Part shown: in pieces, positions 35,913 through 44,941 of the stretch
Layout of the letters: each line of letters begins with the position of its first letter
Numbering within the stretch: position 1 is the first letter of the stretch
From: Pelagivirga sediminicola
Lineage (GTDB): Bacteria > Pseudomonadota > Alphaproteobacteria > Rhodobacterales > Rhodobacteraceae
NCBI RefSeq assembly: GCF_003072125.1
Contig: NZ_QCYH01000002.1
Location: 248,001-312,000 of the forward strand
Direction: 5' to 3'
DNA: 64,000 nucleotides
Position numbers and translations under genes: made by a program
Notes under the pieces: generated by a model
Seen by the model: the letters and a program-made list of their open reading frames with translations, nothing else
Database searches by the model: none
What the model was told of the DNA's origin: nothing

Positions 35913-37196
35913 TCAGAGGTTGGGGTAAAGCGGGAAGCGTTCGCACATTTGTGCAACTTCCTTGCGCACCTTCGCCTCGACATCCGCGTTCCCGTCGGCG
36001 CCGTTCGCGGCCAGCCCATCGACCAGCTCGACGATCCAGTCACCGATCTGGCGGAACTCGTCCTCCTTGAAGCCGCGCGTGGTGCCCGCCGGGCTGCCCA
36101 GACGCAGGCCGCTGGTGACGGTCGGCTTTTCGGGGTCGAACGGCACGCCGTTCTTGTTGCAGGTGATGTGCGCGCGGCCCAGCGAGGCGTCAGCGATGTT
36201 GCCTGTCACCTTCTTGGGGCGCAGATCGACCAGCATCAGATGCGTGTCGGTGCCGTCGGTCACGATGTCCAGACCGCCCTTTTTCAGCTGATCGGCCAGC
36301 GCCTGCGCGTTCTTGATGACCTGCTGGATATAACCCTTGAACTCGGGGCGCAGCGCCTCGCCGAAGGCGACGGCCTTGCCCGCGATGACGTGCATGAGCG
36401 GGCCGCCCTGAATGCCGGGGAAGATGGCCGAGTTGAACTTCTTGGCCAGCGCCTCGTCATTGGTCAGGATCATGCCGCCGCGGGGGCCGCGCAACGTCTT
36501 GTGCGTGGTGGTTGTGGCGACATGCGAATGCGGGAAGGGCGAGGGGTATTCGCCCGCCGCGATCAGGCCTGCGAAGTGGGCCACGTCGGCCAGAACGTAG
36601 GCGCCGACCATATCGGCAATCTCGCGGATGCGCTTGAAATCCAGCTGGCGCGGGATGGCGCTGCCGCCGGCGATGATCATCTTGGGTTTATGTTCCTTGG
36701 CGAGCGCTTCCATCTGGTCGTAATCGACGTCCAGCGTATCGCGGCGCACGCCGTACTGAATGGCGTTGAACCACTTGCCCGACTGGTTGGGCGCGGCGCC
36801 GTGGGTCAGATGGCCGCCTGCGTCGAGGCTCATCCCAAGGATGGTGTCGCCGGGTTGCAGCAGGGCGGTGAACACGCCCTGGTTGGCCTGCGATCCCGAA
36901 TTGGGCTGAACGTTGGCGAAATCGCAACCGAACAGCTTGCAGGCCCGCTCGATCGCCAGATTTTCGGCGACATCGACGAACTGGCAGCCACCATAATAGC
37001 GACGGCCCGGATAGCCTTCGGCGTATTTGTTGGTCATGACCGAGCCCTGCGCCTCCATCACGGCGGCCGAGACGATGTTCTCGGATGCGATCAGCTCGAT
37101 CTCGCTGCGCTGGCGGCCAAGTTCATTGGTGATCGAGTCGAACACCGCAGCGTCGCGGCTGGACAAGGATTCAGTGAAAAAACCGGAGTCGGACAT
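35913..37196 (-). CDS. glyA: Serine hydroxymethyltransferase
   Basis: 427 residues. It interconverts serine and glycine with tetrahydrofolate and methylene-tetrahydrofolate. Complete family pattern: [39 protein letters not shown], the PLP Lys in [14 protein letters not shown], and [23 protein letters not shown] precedes ATG 37196. In this window it can take up glycine and methylene-THF made by sarcosine oxidase, which is a metabolic inference. No glycine riboswitch is visible in the 174-bp region shared with divergent nadK. Confidence 0.97.
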   Translation of the reverse strand: MSDSGFFTESLSSRDAAVFDSITNELGRQRSEIELIASENIVSAAVMEAQGSVMTNKYAEGYPGRRYYGGCQFVDVAENLAIERACKLFGCDFANVQPNSGSQANQGVFTALLQPGDTILGMSLDAGGHLTHGAAPNQSGKWFNAIQYGVRRDTLDVDYDQMEALAKEHKPKMIIAGGSAIPRQLDFKRIREIADMVGAYVLADVAHFAGLIAAGEYPSPFPHSHVATTTTHKTLRGPRGGMILTNDEALAKKFNSAIFPGIQGGPLMHVIAGKAVAFGEALRPEFKGYIQQVIKNAQALADQLKKGGLDIVTDGTDTHLMLVDLRPKKVTGNIADASLGRAHITCNKNGVPFDPEKPTVTSGLRLGSPAGTTRGFKEDEFRQIGDWIVELVDGLAANGADGNADVEAKVRKEVAQMCERFPLYPNL

Positions 37197-37370
37197 GGGG
37201 TGGCTCCCTCGTTGCAATGACGTTGCGGCATGTGGTAGCGGAAACATTCTTGCAATGTAAGCCGGAAATGCGACAAATCCGTGCGTCCATGCGGCAGCGC
37301 TGGCGCCGCCTTGCGTTCTGTGTTGTCATTACCCCTTGTTCAGGATCAGCAAAGCGGGGCCGCCTAAAAA

Positions 37371-38132
37371 ATGAGCAGGAAGATTGCCGTTCTGGCCAGT
37401 GACGCCCCCAGCGCGCAGGCCGCGCAGTCCGCTTTGGTGCGTCGTTACGGCACGGTGCCCGAAGACGGCGCCGACGTGATCGTGGCGCTCGGCGGCGATG
37501 GTTTCATGCTGTATACATTGCACCGCACGCAAGGGCTGGATGTGCCGGTTTACGGGATGAACCGCGGCACTGTCGGTTTTTTGATGAACGAATACAGCGA
37601 AGCGGGCCTGATGGAGCGGCTGGACGAGGCATGCGAGGAGGTGATCAACCCGCTGTGCATGCGCGCCGAATCCGCCGATGGCAAGCAGCACAACGCGCTG
37701 GCCATCAACGAGGTGTCGCTGCTGCGCGCGGGCCCGCAGGCGGCGCAGCTGAAAATCACCGTCGATGGCCATGTCCGGCTGGAGGAGCTGTCCTGCGACG
37801 GCGCGCTGCTGTGCACGCCCGCCGGATCGACCGCTTATAATTACAGCGCCCATGGCCCGATCCTGCCGATCGGGTCCGACGTTCTGGCATTGACCGCCGT
37901 CGCCGCTTTCCGGCCGCGGCGCTGGCGCGGTGCGCTGCTGCCCAAGGCCGCGACGGTGCGCTTCGACATTTGCGAGCCCAAGAAGCGCCCGGTCATGGCC
38001 GTGGCCGACAGCACTTCGGTCGCCGATGTGCTGTGGGTCGAGATCTGGTCAGAGCCCAGTATCGGCCATCGCATCCTCTTCGATCCCGGTCACGGGCTGG
38101 AAGAGCGGCTTTTGCGCGAACAGTTCGTCTGA
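37371..38132 (+). CDS. nadK: NAD kinase
   Basis: 253 residues. ATP-dependent phosphorylation of NAD to NADP. The GGDGFML motif is at 41-47, and the second motif NALAINEVSLLRA (NE pair) and CDGALLCTPAGSTAYNYSAHG are intact. The short length without an N-terminal extension is common in alphaproteobacteria. It diverges from glyA and is followed by csbD after 104 bp. Confidence 0.94.
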   Translation: MSRKIAVLASDAPSAQAAQSALVRRYGTVPEDGADVIVALGGDGFMLYTLHRTQGLDVPVYGMNRGTVGFLMNEYSEAGLMERLDEACEEVINPLCMRAESADGKQHNALAINEVSLLRAGPQAAQLKITVDGHVRLEELSCDGALLCTPAGSTAYNYSAHGPILPIGSDVLALTAVAAFRPRRWRGALLPKAATVRFDICEPKKRPVMAVADSTSVADVLWVEIWSEPSIGHRILFDPGHGLEERLLREQFV

Positions 38133-38236
38133 ATTTGCGCCTGCGTGGAACCACGCGGCCCGTCGCCAGTTGAGGATGCAGACGGGGCCGCACGCCGCGC
38201 GTCCCGCAAGATTTACAACAAGTCAGGAGCGCAAAA

Positions 38237-38443
38237 ATGAACTGGGATACCATCAAAGGCAACTGGAAGCAGCTGACAGGCGAAGCAAAATCGCAGTGGG
38301 GCGAGCTTACCGACGACGACGTGAAGCAGGCCGAAGGCGACCGCGAAAAGCTGGTCGGCAAGATCCAGGAACGCTACGGCGTGGCCAAGGACGAAGCCGA
38401 GCGTCAGGTCGACGAATTTGCGGCCCGCGTGGACCGCAAGTAA
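38237..38443 (+). CDS. CsbD-family stress protein
   Basis: 68 residues: MNWDTIKGNWKQLTGEAKSQ, then WGELTDDDVKQAEGDREKLV and a helical tail. CsbD proteins are small, highly charged, induced by general stress in many bacteria; their molecular role is unknown. AGGAG lies 8 nt before ATG 38237. A strong terminator follows at 38492, so it is a monocistronic, probably highly expressed unit. Confidence 0.93.
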   Translation: MNWDTIKGNWKQLTGEAKSQWGELTDDDVKQAEGDREKLVGKIQERYGVAKDEAERQVDEFAARVDRK

Positions 38444-38491
38444 CGCTGGCAAGGCCCACGCACAGGGCCTCAGAGTGCAGTCATGATCAAG

Positions 38492-38519
38492 GGCGGTTCC
38501 CGAAAGGGGCCGCCTTTTT
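38492..38519 (+). terminator. Strong Rho-independent terminator after csbD
   Basis: Nine-bp stem (GGCGGTTCC at 38492-38500 and GGGGCCGCC at 38506-38514, two G-U pairs), loop CGAAA, then TTTTT (38515-38519). Confidence 0.85.
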
Positions 38520-38818
38520 CGTCGTGATGTGGGCCAAGGAGTATTTGGGCCAAGTTGAACGGCACATCCTCCGCCCGAACACGCGAATCACTTTAGCGAG
38601 AGCAGACGTTATCTGCGGGTGATGTGGTGAAGGGCGCGCCGGACTGTAGCCGCCGGCGGTCCAATCGCGTGCCAGACACCGCGGCTGTTTCGAGGCCGGG
38701 CATAATGTCTCGATTGTGCCGCAATCGTGGCCGCAAAGCGCCGAAAATCCGAACAAAATTGAAACCATGTAGCGAGCGCCGGGCTGCCATCGGCGCGATA
38801 TCATCGGAGGGGATGGAG
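38520..38818. other. Intergenic stretch between csbD terminator and Hint gene
   Basis: 299 bp without a supported gene. It contains one copy of the interspersed motif at 38539. An open frame running through it into the Hint gene lacks start signals and reads as basic noise. Confidence 0.5.
38539..38560 (+). repeat. Interspersed motif, copy 3 (degenerate)
   Basis: GAGTATTT-GGGC-CAAGTTGAAC. Two differences from the CAAGATGAAG core. Located just after the csbD terminator. Confidence 0.6.
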
Positions 38819-39436
38819 ATGTTCGATTGGTTGGAGTTGGCGGCTGCCGCGCGCGCCGCGCAGACACCCGCAAGGCTGGGTGTGGGGCAGACGGGGTTGA
38901 TCGGTGCGGTGCGCGTTGCTAGCACGGCGGGCTGGCGCAGTGCGTGCTCGATCGTGCCGGGTGACAAGGTGTTGACCTTCGACTGCGGCATGCAGCCGGT
39001 CGCGCAGGTGCATTCGATGCCGCTGTGGCAGGAAGGTTCGCAATGCCCTGTCAACCTGTGGCCGGTCGAGGTGCCTGCCGGGGCGCTGGGCAATCGTGAT
39101 CTGATGTATCTTGCCGCCGATCAGGCCGTTCTGATCGAAAGCGACGTGGCCGAGGATCTGACGGGCGATCCCTTTGCGCTGATCCCGGCGCGCAGTCTGG
39201 ATGGCGTGCGCGGGATGTGCCGCGTGCCGCCGCCTGCGCAGGCCGAGGTGACGATCCTGCAATTCGAGTCCGAGCAGATCGTCTTTGCCAATAGCGGCGC
39301 GATGTTCCACTGCCCCTCCGTCACCGAGGATCTGATCGACGCGGGCAACACGCCGGCGGGCTACGATGTGCTGGACATGGAGCGGGCGCGCCTTATCGCC
39401 CAGGCGCTCGATACGCCATCCGGCGCGGCCGCCTGA
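38819..39436 (+). CDS. Hint-domain protein
   Basis: 205 residues. The core RVASTAGWRSACSIVPGDKV then LTFDCGMQPVAQV, PVNLWPVEVPAGALGNRDLM, LAADQAVLIESDVAEDLTGD and PARSLDGVRGMCRV match the Hint_2 type found widely in Rhodobacteraceae surface or RTX-like proteins. The residue that would be the splicing Cys/Ser at the domain start is not a Cys (GAVRVAST), so autoprocessing is unlikely. There is no signal peptide and no attached repeat domain. ATG 38819 follows GGAGG by 8 nt; the ATG at 38813 is too close. Function unknown. Confidence 0.8.
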   Translation: MFDWLELAAAARAAQTPARLGVGQTGLIGAVRVASTAGWRSACSIVPGDKVLTFDCGMQPVAQVHSMPLWQEGSQCPVNLWPVEVPAGALGNRDLMYLAADQAVLIESDVAEDLTGDPFALIPARSLDGVRGMCRVPPPAQAEVTILQFESEQIVFANSGAMFHCPSVTEDLIDAGNTPAGYDVLDMERARLIAQALDTPSGAAA

Positions 39437-39463
39437 AGGCAAGCGTTTAACGCCGGGGCGCCG

Positions 39464-40099
39464 TCACGCACGGTCGGACGGGTTCCCCGGCATCAGATCA
39501 TAGGGATGCTGCCAGCCGGGCAGCCCTTCGATCGCGGCAAGCCAGCGGTCGATCTGCGGCCAGTCGGCACGCGCAAATCCGAACGGCTCGGGATAGAAAA
39601 GATATCCGCAACAGCTGAAATCGGCGTTGGTGGGGGCGTCGCCGACAATCCAGTCGCGCGCCGCCAGATGCCGGTCCAGCGTTTCATACGCCGCGCGCAG
39701 CCGCCCTTGGGCAAAGGCGATGACATCGGCGTTGCGTTTCTCCTCGGGCAGGAAGTTCATCAGGAAACGCGTCATGCCGGCCTGACTGCTCAGCTTGTGA
39801 TTGTCCCACAGCACCCAGCGCAGGATTTCGCGCGCCTGCGCCGCATCGCGCCCGCCGAACTTGCCGGACTTGTCGCTGACATGCATCTGGATGATGCCCG
39901 ATTGCGTCACGACCTCGCCATCATCCACCAGCACCGGAACCTCGCCCATCGGGTTCAATTCGCGAAACGCGTCGGTGCGCGTCTCGCCGCCGAAGAAATC
40001 GACATGGACCGGCGTCCAGTCCAGCCCGCTCAGATGCAGGGGGAGCGCCGCCTTGTAGGCGTTGCCGCTTTCGCCCATGCAGTAAAGCTTCATGGTCAT
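39464..40099 (-). CDS. Glutathione S-transferase family protein
   Basis: 211 residues. Thioredoxin-fold N-terminal domain (MKLYCMGESGNAYKAALPLHLSGL, with ELNPMGEVPVLVDDGEVVTQSG holding the glutathione-binding cis-Pro and QS) and an all-helical C-terminal domain (DWIVGDAPTNADFSCCGYLFY). Substrate unknown. ATG 40099 follows AGGAG; 40093 is an alternative. A copy of the interspersed motif lies just upstream at 40159. Confidence 0.9.
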   Translation of the reverse strand: MTMKLYCMGESGNAYKAALPLHLSGLDWTPVHVDFFGGETRTDAFRELNPMGEVPVLVDDGEVVTQSGIIQMHVSDKSGKFGGRDAAQAREILRWVLWDNHKLSSQAGMTRFLMNFLPEEKRNADVIAFAQGRLRAAYETLDRHLAARDWIVGDAPTNADFSCCGYLFYPEPFGFARADWPQIDRWLAAIEGLPGWQHPYDLMPGNPSDRA

Positions 40100-40158
40100 G
40101 TGGGGGCTCCTGATTTCGCGCGGCGGCGCGGTGCGTATTTATGACAAGACGAAGATTG

Positions 40159-40181
40159 CTTCATCTTTGTCAGAAATACTC
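40159..40181 (-). repeat. Interspersed motif, copy 5
   Basis: Minus strand GAGTATTT-CTGAC-AAAGATGAAG, one base longer in the spacer. Lies between the GST start and the stop of the 70-residue gene. Confidence 0.6.
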
Positions 40182-40196
40182 ATTCTTGCAAATCGG

Positions 40197-40409
40197 CTAT
40201 CGCTTGCGCGCGTCCAGTTCGGAATTGAACAGGCGAAGCCGGTGGCTGAACGTGTCCTCGTCGATGACGCTGTCGAAGTTTTCAAAAAGAAATGACAGCG
40301 CCTCGCCCTCATCCAGCCCTGCCTCCTGCGCAAGGCGGCGCAGGCGGCGATAACCGTCTTCGGTCATCGCGGCGTTGAAGCGCCGGGTCAGTCGGAAACG
40401 TTTGGGCAT
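40197..40409 (-). CDS. Small conserved hypothetical protein (70 aa)
   Basis: 70 residues: MPKRFRLTRRFNAAMTEDGY, RRLRRLAQEAGLDEGEALSF, LFENFDSVIDEDTFSHRLRL, FNSELDARKR. A basic strand then two helices resembles a ribbon-helix-helix DNA-binding protein, but the match is by eye only. AGGAG sits 7 nt before ATG 40409. No partner toxin gene is adjacent; upstream is a MerR gene in the same direction (gap 100 bp). Confidence 0.68.
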   Translation of the reverse strand: MPKRFRLTRRFNAAMTEDGYRRLRRLAQEAGLDEGEALSFLFENFDSVIDEDTFSHRLRLFNSELDARKR

Positions 40410-40509
40410 TGGCGGGCTCCTGCTCGGGCAGCGGCGGCGCAAGATGCGCCGCAATCGGCCCGACTATACCGCAGCGCGGGCGCGCGTCACGCCGAAGCGG
40501 CGCATTTTT

Positions 40510-40911
40510 TCACTCGGCCGCGTGGGCGGTCGCGTCCCGCTGCTCCAGAAGGCGCGCGACACATTCGATCTGTTCGCGCAGGTCGCCGATGGCCTCGTCC
40601 AGCTCGTCGCGCTGGCGGATCATCTCGACCAGCCGTTCGCCGGCCAGCTCGCGGGTGCGCACCAGTTGGGCGTGCTGCGTGTCGTCGGCGTCATAAAGGT
40701 CCAGCAGCTGGCGGATCTCCTCCAGCGAAAATCCGAACCGCTTGCCGCGCAGGATCAGCTTGAGCCGCGCGCGGTCACGCCGTGTAAACAGCCGTTTCTG
40801 GCCTTGCCGGATGGGGGCCAGCAGTTCCTTCGACTCGTAAAAGCGCAAGGTGCGCGGGGTCACCTCGAACGCATCGCACATTTGCCGAATCGTCATCGTC
40901 TCGCCGGTCAT
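40510..40911 (-). CDS. MerR-family transcriptional regulator
   Basis: 133 residues. N-terminal MerR winged helix (MTIRQMCDAFEVTPRTLRFY, ESKELLAPIRQGQKRLFTRR), the second helix LRGKRFGFSLEEIRQLLDLYD, then a coiled-coil dimerisation helix (ELAGERLVEMIRQRDELDEA) with no metal-binding Cys cluster. Starts at 40911 or 40896. Divergent from the thioesterase gene at 41108 (196 bp between), which it may regulate. Similar MerR proteins in alphaproteobacteria control acyl-CoA metabolism; here this is only an inference. Confidence 0.86.
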   Translation of the reverse strand: MTGETMTIRQMCDAFEVTPRTLRFYESKELLAPIRQGQKRLFTRRDRARLKLILRGKRFGFSLEEIRQLLDLYDADDTQHAQLVRTRELAGERLVEMIRQRDELDEAIGDLREQIECVARLLEQRDATAHAAE

Positions 40912-41107
40912 GTCGAACCTGTCTGTCTGATCTGGGGTGTGCCTCTGAGATAAGGGGCGGCGTCCCGGATGCAAGCGCACGGCGGGCGCGTGTGGGCGCA
41001 GCGGTTTCAACTTTGCGTGACCGCCGCGCGCTGCTTGCGGGTTGCGTCCCCGCCGGGCTGCCACGATACTTGCGGGCAAGGCGCAGATTTCATTCGGAAG
41101 ATCCGGC

Positions 41108-41542
41108 ATGACCAGCAACAGCGACAGCGATGCCAGCAACGCTGCCAAGGATTTCTTCGCGGCGCTGCCACATGCGGCCGCACTGGGCATCGTGCCCGAG
41201 AAGATCGCGGGCGGGCACGCCGCCATGTCGATGCCCTGGGCCGAGCGTCTGGTCGGCGATCCGGCAAGCGGCGTGGTGCATGGCGGGGCGGTCAGCGCGC
41301 TGATGGACACCTGCTGCGGCGCGGCGGCGATGAGCCATGGCCAGGCGGGCGGCGGCGCGGCGACGCTGGGCCTGCGGATCGACTACATGCGCCCGGCCAC
41401 CCCCGGCCAGACGATCCGGGCCGAGGCGACATGCCATCACGTCACGCGCACTGTCGCCTTCGTGCGCGCGGTGGCGGTGGATGACGACGCGGGGCGCCCG
41501 GTGGCGACGGCGACGGGCACCTTTACCGTGGCCGCGCCATGA
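41108..41542 (+). CDS. PaaI-type hotdog thioesterase (first of pair)
   Basis: 144 residues. Hotdog fold with VVHGGAVSALMDTCCGAAAM (HGG with the helix that carries the catalytic Asp) and LRIDYMRPATPGQTIRAEAT. Likely an acyl-CoA thioesterase. GGAAGA precedes ATG 41108. Its stop overlaps the start of a second thioesterase by 4 bp (ATGA), which in turn overlaps the MATE gene, so three genes form a tight operon. Confidence 0.88.
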   Translation: MTSNSDSDASNAAKDFFAALPHAAALGIVPEKIAGGHAAMSMPWAERLVGDPASGVVHGGAVSALMDTCCGAAAMSHGQAGGGAATLGLRIDYMRPATPGQTIRAEATCHHVTRTVAFVRAVAVDDDAGRPVATATGTFTVAAP

Positions 41543-42039
41543 CCGGCGGGCGTCCCGAGCCGCTTCAGGTGGTCAAGCAGCGCCGGGACGAGACGCTCGC
41601 CGCGCTGGTCGGCGGCGTGCCCTATATCCGCTTTCTCGGCGCCCGGTTCGAGCGGCGCGGGGACGAGCTGACGGCCGTCCTGCCCTACACCGACGCGCTG
41701 ATCGGCAACCCGCTGCTGCCCGCGCTGCATGGCGGTGCGACTGCGGCATTCCTGGAGATGACGGCGATCATCAATCTGGGTTGGGCGGTGCTGTGGCCGC
41801 GGATCGAGGGCGGCGCGCCGGTGCCCGAGGCGGGCGCGCTGCCCGCGCTGCCAAAGACGATCGATTTCACCATCGACTACCTGCGCACCGGCCTGCCGCG
41901 CGATGCCTACGCGCGGGCGCGCATCACGCGCATCGGGCGGCGTTATGCCTCTGTCACGGCCGAGGCGTGGCAGGACAACCGCAGCCGTCCCATCGCGCAG
42001 GCGGCGGGCCATTTCCTGATGCCGCCGCGCGATGAGTGA
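41539..42039 (+). CDS. PaaI-type hotdog thioesterase (second of pair)
   Basis: 166 residues. The hotdog core is ALHGGATAAFLEMTAIINLGW with IDFTIDYLRTGLPRDAYARA. The catalytic acid is Glu in FLEMT, where the first copy has Asp. The two tandem copies are not near-identical, so they are probably paralogues with split substrate ranges, or a heteromer. It overlaps both neighbours (4 bp and 8 bp). Confidence 0.87.
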   Translation: MTGGRPEPLQVVKQRRDETLAALVGGVPYIRFLGARFERRGDELTAVLPYTDALIGNPLLPALHGGATAAFLEMTAIINLGWAVLWPRIEGGAPVPEAGALPALPKTIDFTIDYLRTGLPRDAYARARITRIGRRYASVTAEAWQDNRSRPIAQAAGHFLMPPRDE

Positions 42040-43351
42040 GGCCGCGCCCGTCCGTCTGACGCATCGGCGGGTCCTTCGCATCGCGTGGCCCATCGTGCTG
42101 TCCAACGCAACCGTGCCGCTGCTGGGGATCGTCGATACCGGCGTGATCGGCCAGTTGGGGCAGGCGGCGCCCATCGGCGCGGTGGGCGTCGGCGCCGTGA
42201 TCCTGACGGCGATTTACTGGATCTTCGGCTTCCTGCGCATGGGCACCAGCGGGTTGACCGCGCAGGCACGCGGCGCCGGGGATCGCGCCGAGGTGGCGGC
42301 GATGCTGACGCGCTCGCTGCTGATCGGGGCCTTGGGCGGTGTTCTGGTCCTGCTTTTGCACGTGCCGCTATTCGCGGGCGCCTTCGCCATCGCCCCGGCC
42401 AGTGCCGAGGTCGAGCGGCTGGCGCAGGACTACATGACGATCCGCGTCTGGAGCGCGCCCGCGATGATCGCCCTTTTCGGCATGACCGGCTGGCTGATCG
42501 CAATGGAGCGGACGGGCGCCGTGCTGGTGATCCAGCTGGTGATGAACGGGCTGAACATCGCGCTGAACCTGTGGTTCGTGCTCGGCCTCGATCTGGGTGT
42601 GAGCGGCGTTGCGTGGGCCAGCTTTGCCGCCGAATGGGCGGGGCTCGCCGTCGCATTCTATCTCTGTCGCGATGCGTTCCGCGTGCCGGAGTGGCGCGAC
42701 TGGACGCTGATCTTCGACCGGGTCCGGCTGTGGCAGATCGCGTCGGTCAACACCGATATCCTGATCCGCTCGGCCCTGCTGGAGGTGGTGATGCTGTCCT
42801 TCATTTTTCTAGGGGCCGATCTGGGCGATGTCACGCTGGCCGCGAACCAGGTGCTGGTGCAGTTCCTGCATGTCAGTTCCTACATGATGGACGGCTTCGC
42901 CTTCGCCGCCGAGGCGCTGGTGGGGCAGGCCGTGGGCGCGCGGGCGGCGGGCGCGGTGCGGCGCGCGTCCATCCTGACCAGCCAATGGGGCGTGGGCGCG
43001 GGGATCGTCCTGGCGCTGTGCTTTGCGCTGTTCGGCGGCGCGGCAATCGATGCGCTGGCCGCCTCCGAAGCGGTCCGCGCGGCGGGCCGGGAATACCTGC
43101 CATGGATGGTGGCGGCGCCGATCTTCGGCGCGGCGGCGTGGATGCTGGACGGCATCTTCATCGGCGCGACGCGCACGCGCGACATGCGCAACATGATGAT
43201 CGTGTCGCTTGCGGTCTATGGCGCGGCGCTGGTCCCGCTGGTCCCGCTCTTGGGCAATCACGGTCTCTGGGCGGCGTTGCTGGTGGCGTTTGCCGTGCGC
43301 GGCATCACGCTGGGCCTGCGCTATCCGGCGCTGGAGCGGGCGGCGGGTTAG
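42032..43351 (+). CDS. MATE-family efflux transporter, DinF-like
   Basis: 439 residues, 12 membrane helices: RIAWPIVLSNATVPLLGIVD, TGVIGQLGQAAPIGAVGVGA, WIFGFLRMGTSGLTAQARGA are typical of the DinF branch. It exports small organic compounds or participates in oxidative stress protection in other bacteria. It starts inside the end of the second thioesterase gene (8-bp overlap) and its stop overlaps the convergent MFS gene by 4 bp. Confidence 0.9.
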   Translation: MSEAAPVRLTHRRVLRIAWPIVLSNATVPLLGIVDTGVIGQLGQAAPIGAVGVGAVILTAIYWIFGFLRMGTSGLTAQARGAGDRAEVAAMLTRSLLIGALGGVLVLLLHVPLFAGAFAIAPASAEVERLAQDYMTIRVWSAPAMIALFGMTGWLIAMERTGAVLVIQLVMNGLNIALNLWFVLGLDLGVSGVAWASFAAEWAGLAVAFYLCRDAFRVPEWRDWTLIFDRVRLWQIASVNTDILIRSALLEVVMLSFIFLGADLGDVTLAANQVLVQFLHVSSYMMDGFAFAAEALVGQAVGARAAGAVRRASILTSQWGVGAGIVLALCFALFGGAAIDALAASEAVRAAGREYLPWMVAAPIFGAAAWMLDGIFIGATRTRDMRNMMIVSLAVYGAALVPLVPLLGNHGLWAALLVAFAVRGITLGLRYPALERAAG

Positions 43352-44937
43352 TCCGTGGTGCGCAGGCGCGAGGTTTGCACGATGGCGATGGTGGCCAGCG
43401 GCAGCGCCACGGTCAGCACTCCCACCACGATCAGCAGGATGCCAAGCTGGCTGTAATCGGCGGGAATCAGCACCGCGCCTGTCTCGCGATCCGTCACCTC
43501 GCGGGTGACGATGAACAGCTGGTTCAGGTATTTTGTCCCCAGCGCCGAGGCCGACAGCGCAAGATTCGTGAATGATGCCATCACGGCAAAGAATGTCGCC
43601 TTCAGATCGCTGGGCGCATTGCGCGCGATCCACGCCAGCATCGGGATGAGGGCAATCTGGCTCAGCGGGCTTTCGGCGGCGGTGTCCAGCACGGCGATGA
43701 AACGCGCATCCAGGATGCCGAAGGTCAGCGGTGCGGTGATGTTCTGGATCCCGTAGTAAAGCGCGATGTTCGGCAGCGCCAGCACCCCCGCAATCAGCGT
43801 CAGCGTCAGGTAGACGCGCGTCAGCCTGCGCTGCGCCATGTAGGGCCGCAGCACCAGCATCGCGGCCAGCGTCAGGGTCGAGGCGATCAGTCCCAGAACC
43901 GACAGGAACTGCGCGTCGAATTTCAGCCCGTCGATGACGAACCACGTGGCGCCGGGGCCGGGCAGGGGCACCGCGCGAAAGACGAAAACGATCAGCGCCG
44001 TGCCAAACAGCATCCGCGCCTGCGCCGGGCTGATGGCGCGGGTGAGCTGGCGCATGAGCAGCAGGACGATCGTCATCGACCCGGCAAAGACGATCTCCTG
44101 CGCGAAAGGCACATCCAGCAGGCCGACCGTCAGCGACAATGCGACGAAGGCGCCGCCGCCGATGAAATACCACGGGTTCGGCCTGGTTTTCGCGCGCTCC
44201 GGCTCGGTCGCGCCGCTGCGGCGCCGCTGCCATGCCGCCAGCGCGACGCCCGATACCGACAGCGCGGGCACGATCATCGCGATGGCATAGATGCGCGCAT
44301 AGACCTCGGCCTTTGCCTCCTGCGGCAGGGCCTCGGCGCCTTCAAAGGCGACGATGTTGATCGCCGCAACGATCAGCGTGCCGCCGATCAGCGCGATGCG
44401 CCCCAGCGTCTGCATGGTGGTGTGAAGCGCGCGCAAGGTTTCCTCGTCCAGCGGCGCGCCGGAGCCGTCATGCGTCGGCACCGCCTCGACCGACATGGCG
44501 TCGGCCACCGCGTCTTGCAGGACCAGACCGCAGGGCATCAGCAGCACGGCGGTGACATACCATGCCGGGATCGGCAGGATGCTGGCCATCGCGTCGGGCG
44601 CCGTGATCAGCAGATACATGATGCCAAGGCTGCCCAGCAGCAGCGCCGCGCCCAGCCAGACCAGCGCGCCCTTCCAGCGCCAGATTATGTCCACCAGATG
44701 CCCCAGCGGCATCTTCAGCGCCCAGGGCAAGCCCGCCCAGAACCCCAGCCCGGCAAGGAACGCCGCCGAGAGCCCCAGATATTCCTTGACGAAAAACGTG
44801 CCGACGATGCCGGTGATGGTCGAGATGCCATAGGCGAGGTAGACCATCAGCGGCGGCAGGTAGGACCAGCGCATCTGCCGCGCCAGATCGAACACGGTCG
44901 CGTCGATCCAGGCTTGGATGCGGCGGGCCGCGTTCAT
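43348..44937 (-). CDS. MFS-type permease, possible folate-biopterin (BT1-like) carrier
   Basis: 529 residues, 12 or more membrane helices. The start LPPLMVYLAYGISTITGIVG, FFVKEYLGLSAAFLAGLGFW and ALKMPLGHLVDIIWR resemble the folate-biopterin transporter (BT1) branch of the major facilitator superfamily. A central cytoplasmic loop (about 235-250) is charged. The substrate is uncertain. The start at ATG 44937 lies 4 bp after the arsC-like stop, so it is the last gene of a four-gene minus-strand set. Confidence 0.75.
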   Translation of the reverse strand: MNAARRIQAWIDATVFDLARQMRWSYLPPLMVYLAYGISTITGIVGTFFVKEYLGLSAAFLAGLGFWAGLPWALKMPLGHLVDIIWRWKGALVWLGAALLLGSLGIMYLLITAPDAMASILPIPAWYVTAVLLMPCGLVLQDAVADAMSVEAVPTHDGSGAPLDEETLRALHTTMQTLGRIALIGGTLIVAAINIVAFEGAEALPQEAKAEVYARIYAIAMIVPALSVSGVALAAWQRRRSGATEPERAKTRPNPWYFIGGGAFVALSLTVGLLDVPFAQEIVFAGSMTIVLLLMRQLTRAISPAQARMLFGTALIVFVFRAVPLPGPGATWFVIDGLKFDAQFLSVLGLIASTLTLAAMLVLRPYMAQRRLTRVYLTLTLIAGVLALPNIALYYGIQNITAPLTFGILDARFIAVLDTAAESPLSQIALIPMLAWIARNAPSDLKATFFAVMASFTNLALSASALGTKYLNQLFIVTREVTDRETGAVLIPADYSQLGILLIVVGVLTVALPLATIAIVQTSRLRTTD

Positions 44938-44941
44938 CTGG

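Noticed and set aside
37197..37370. Possible glycine riboswitch before glyA
   Set aside because: No tandem aptamer-like conserved strings are visible in the 174-bp divergent gap with nadK.
42085..43575. A 496-codon plus-strand frame overlapping the MATE gene
   Set aside because: Same-strand alternate frame, Arg/Gly-rich, no hydrophobic pattern; the 42032 frame has 12 membrane helices.
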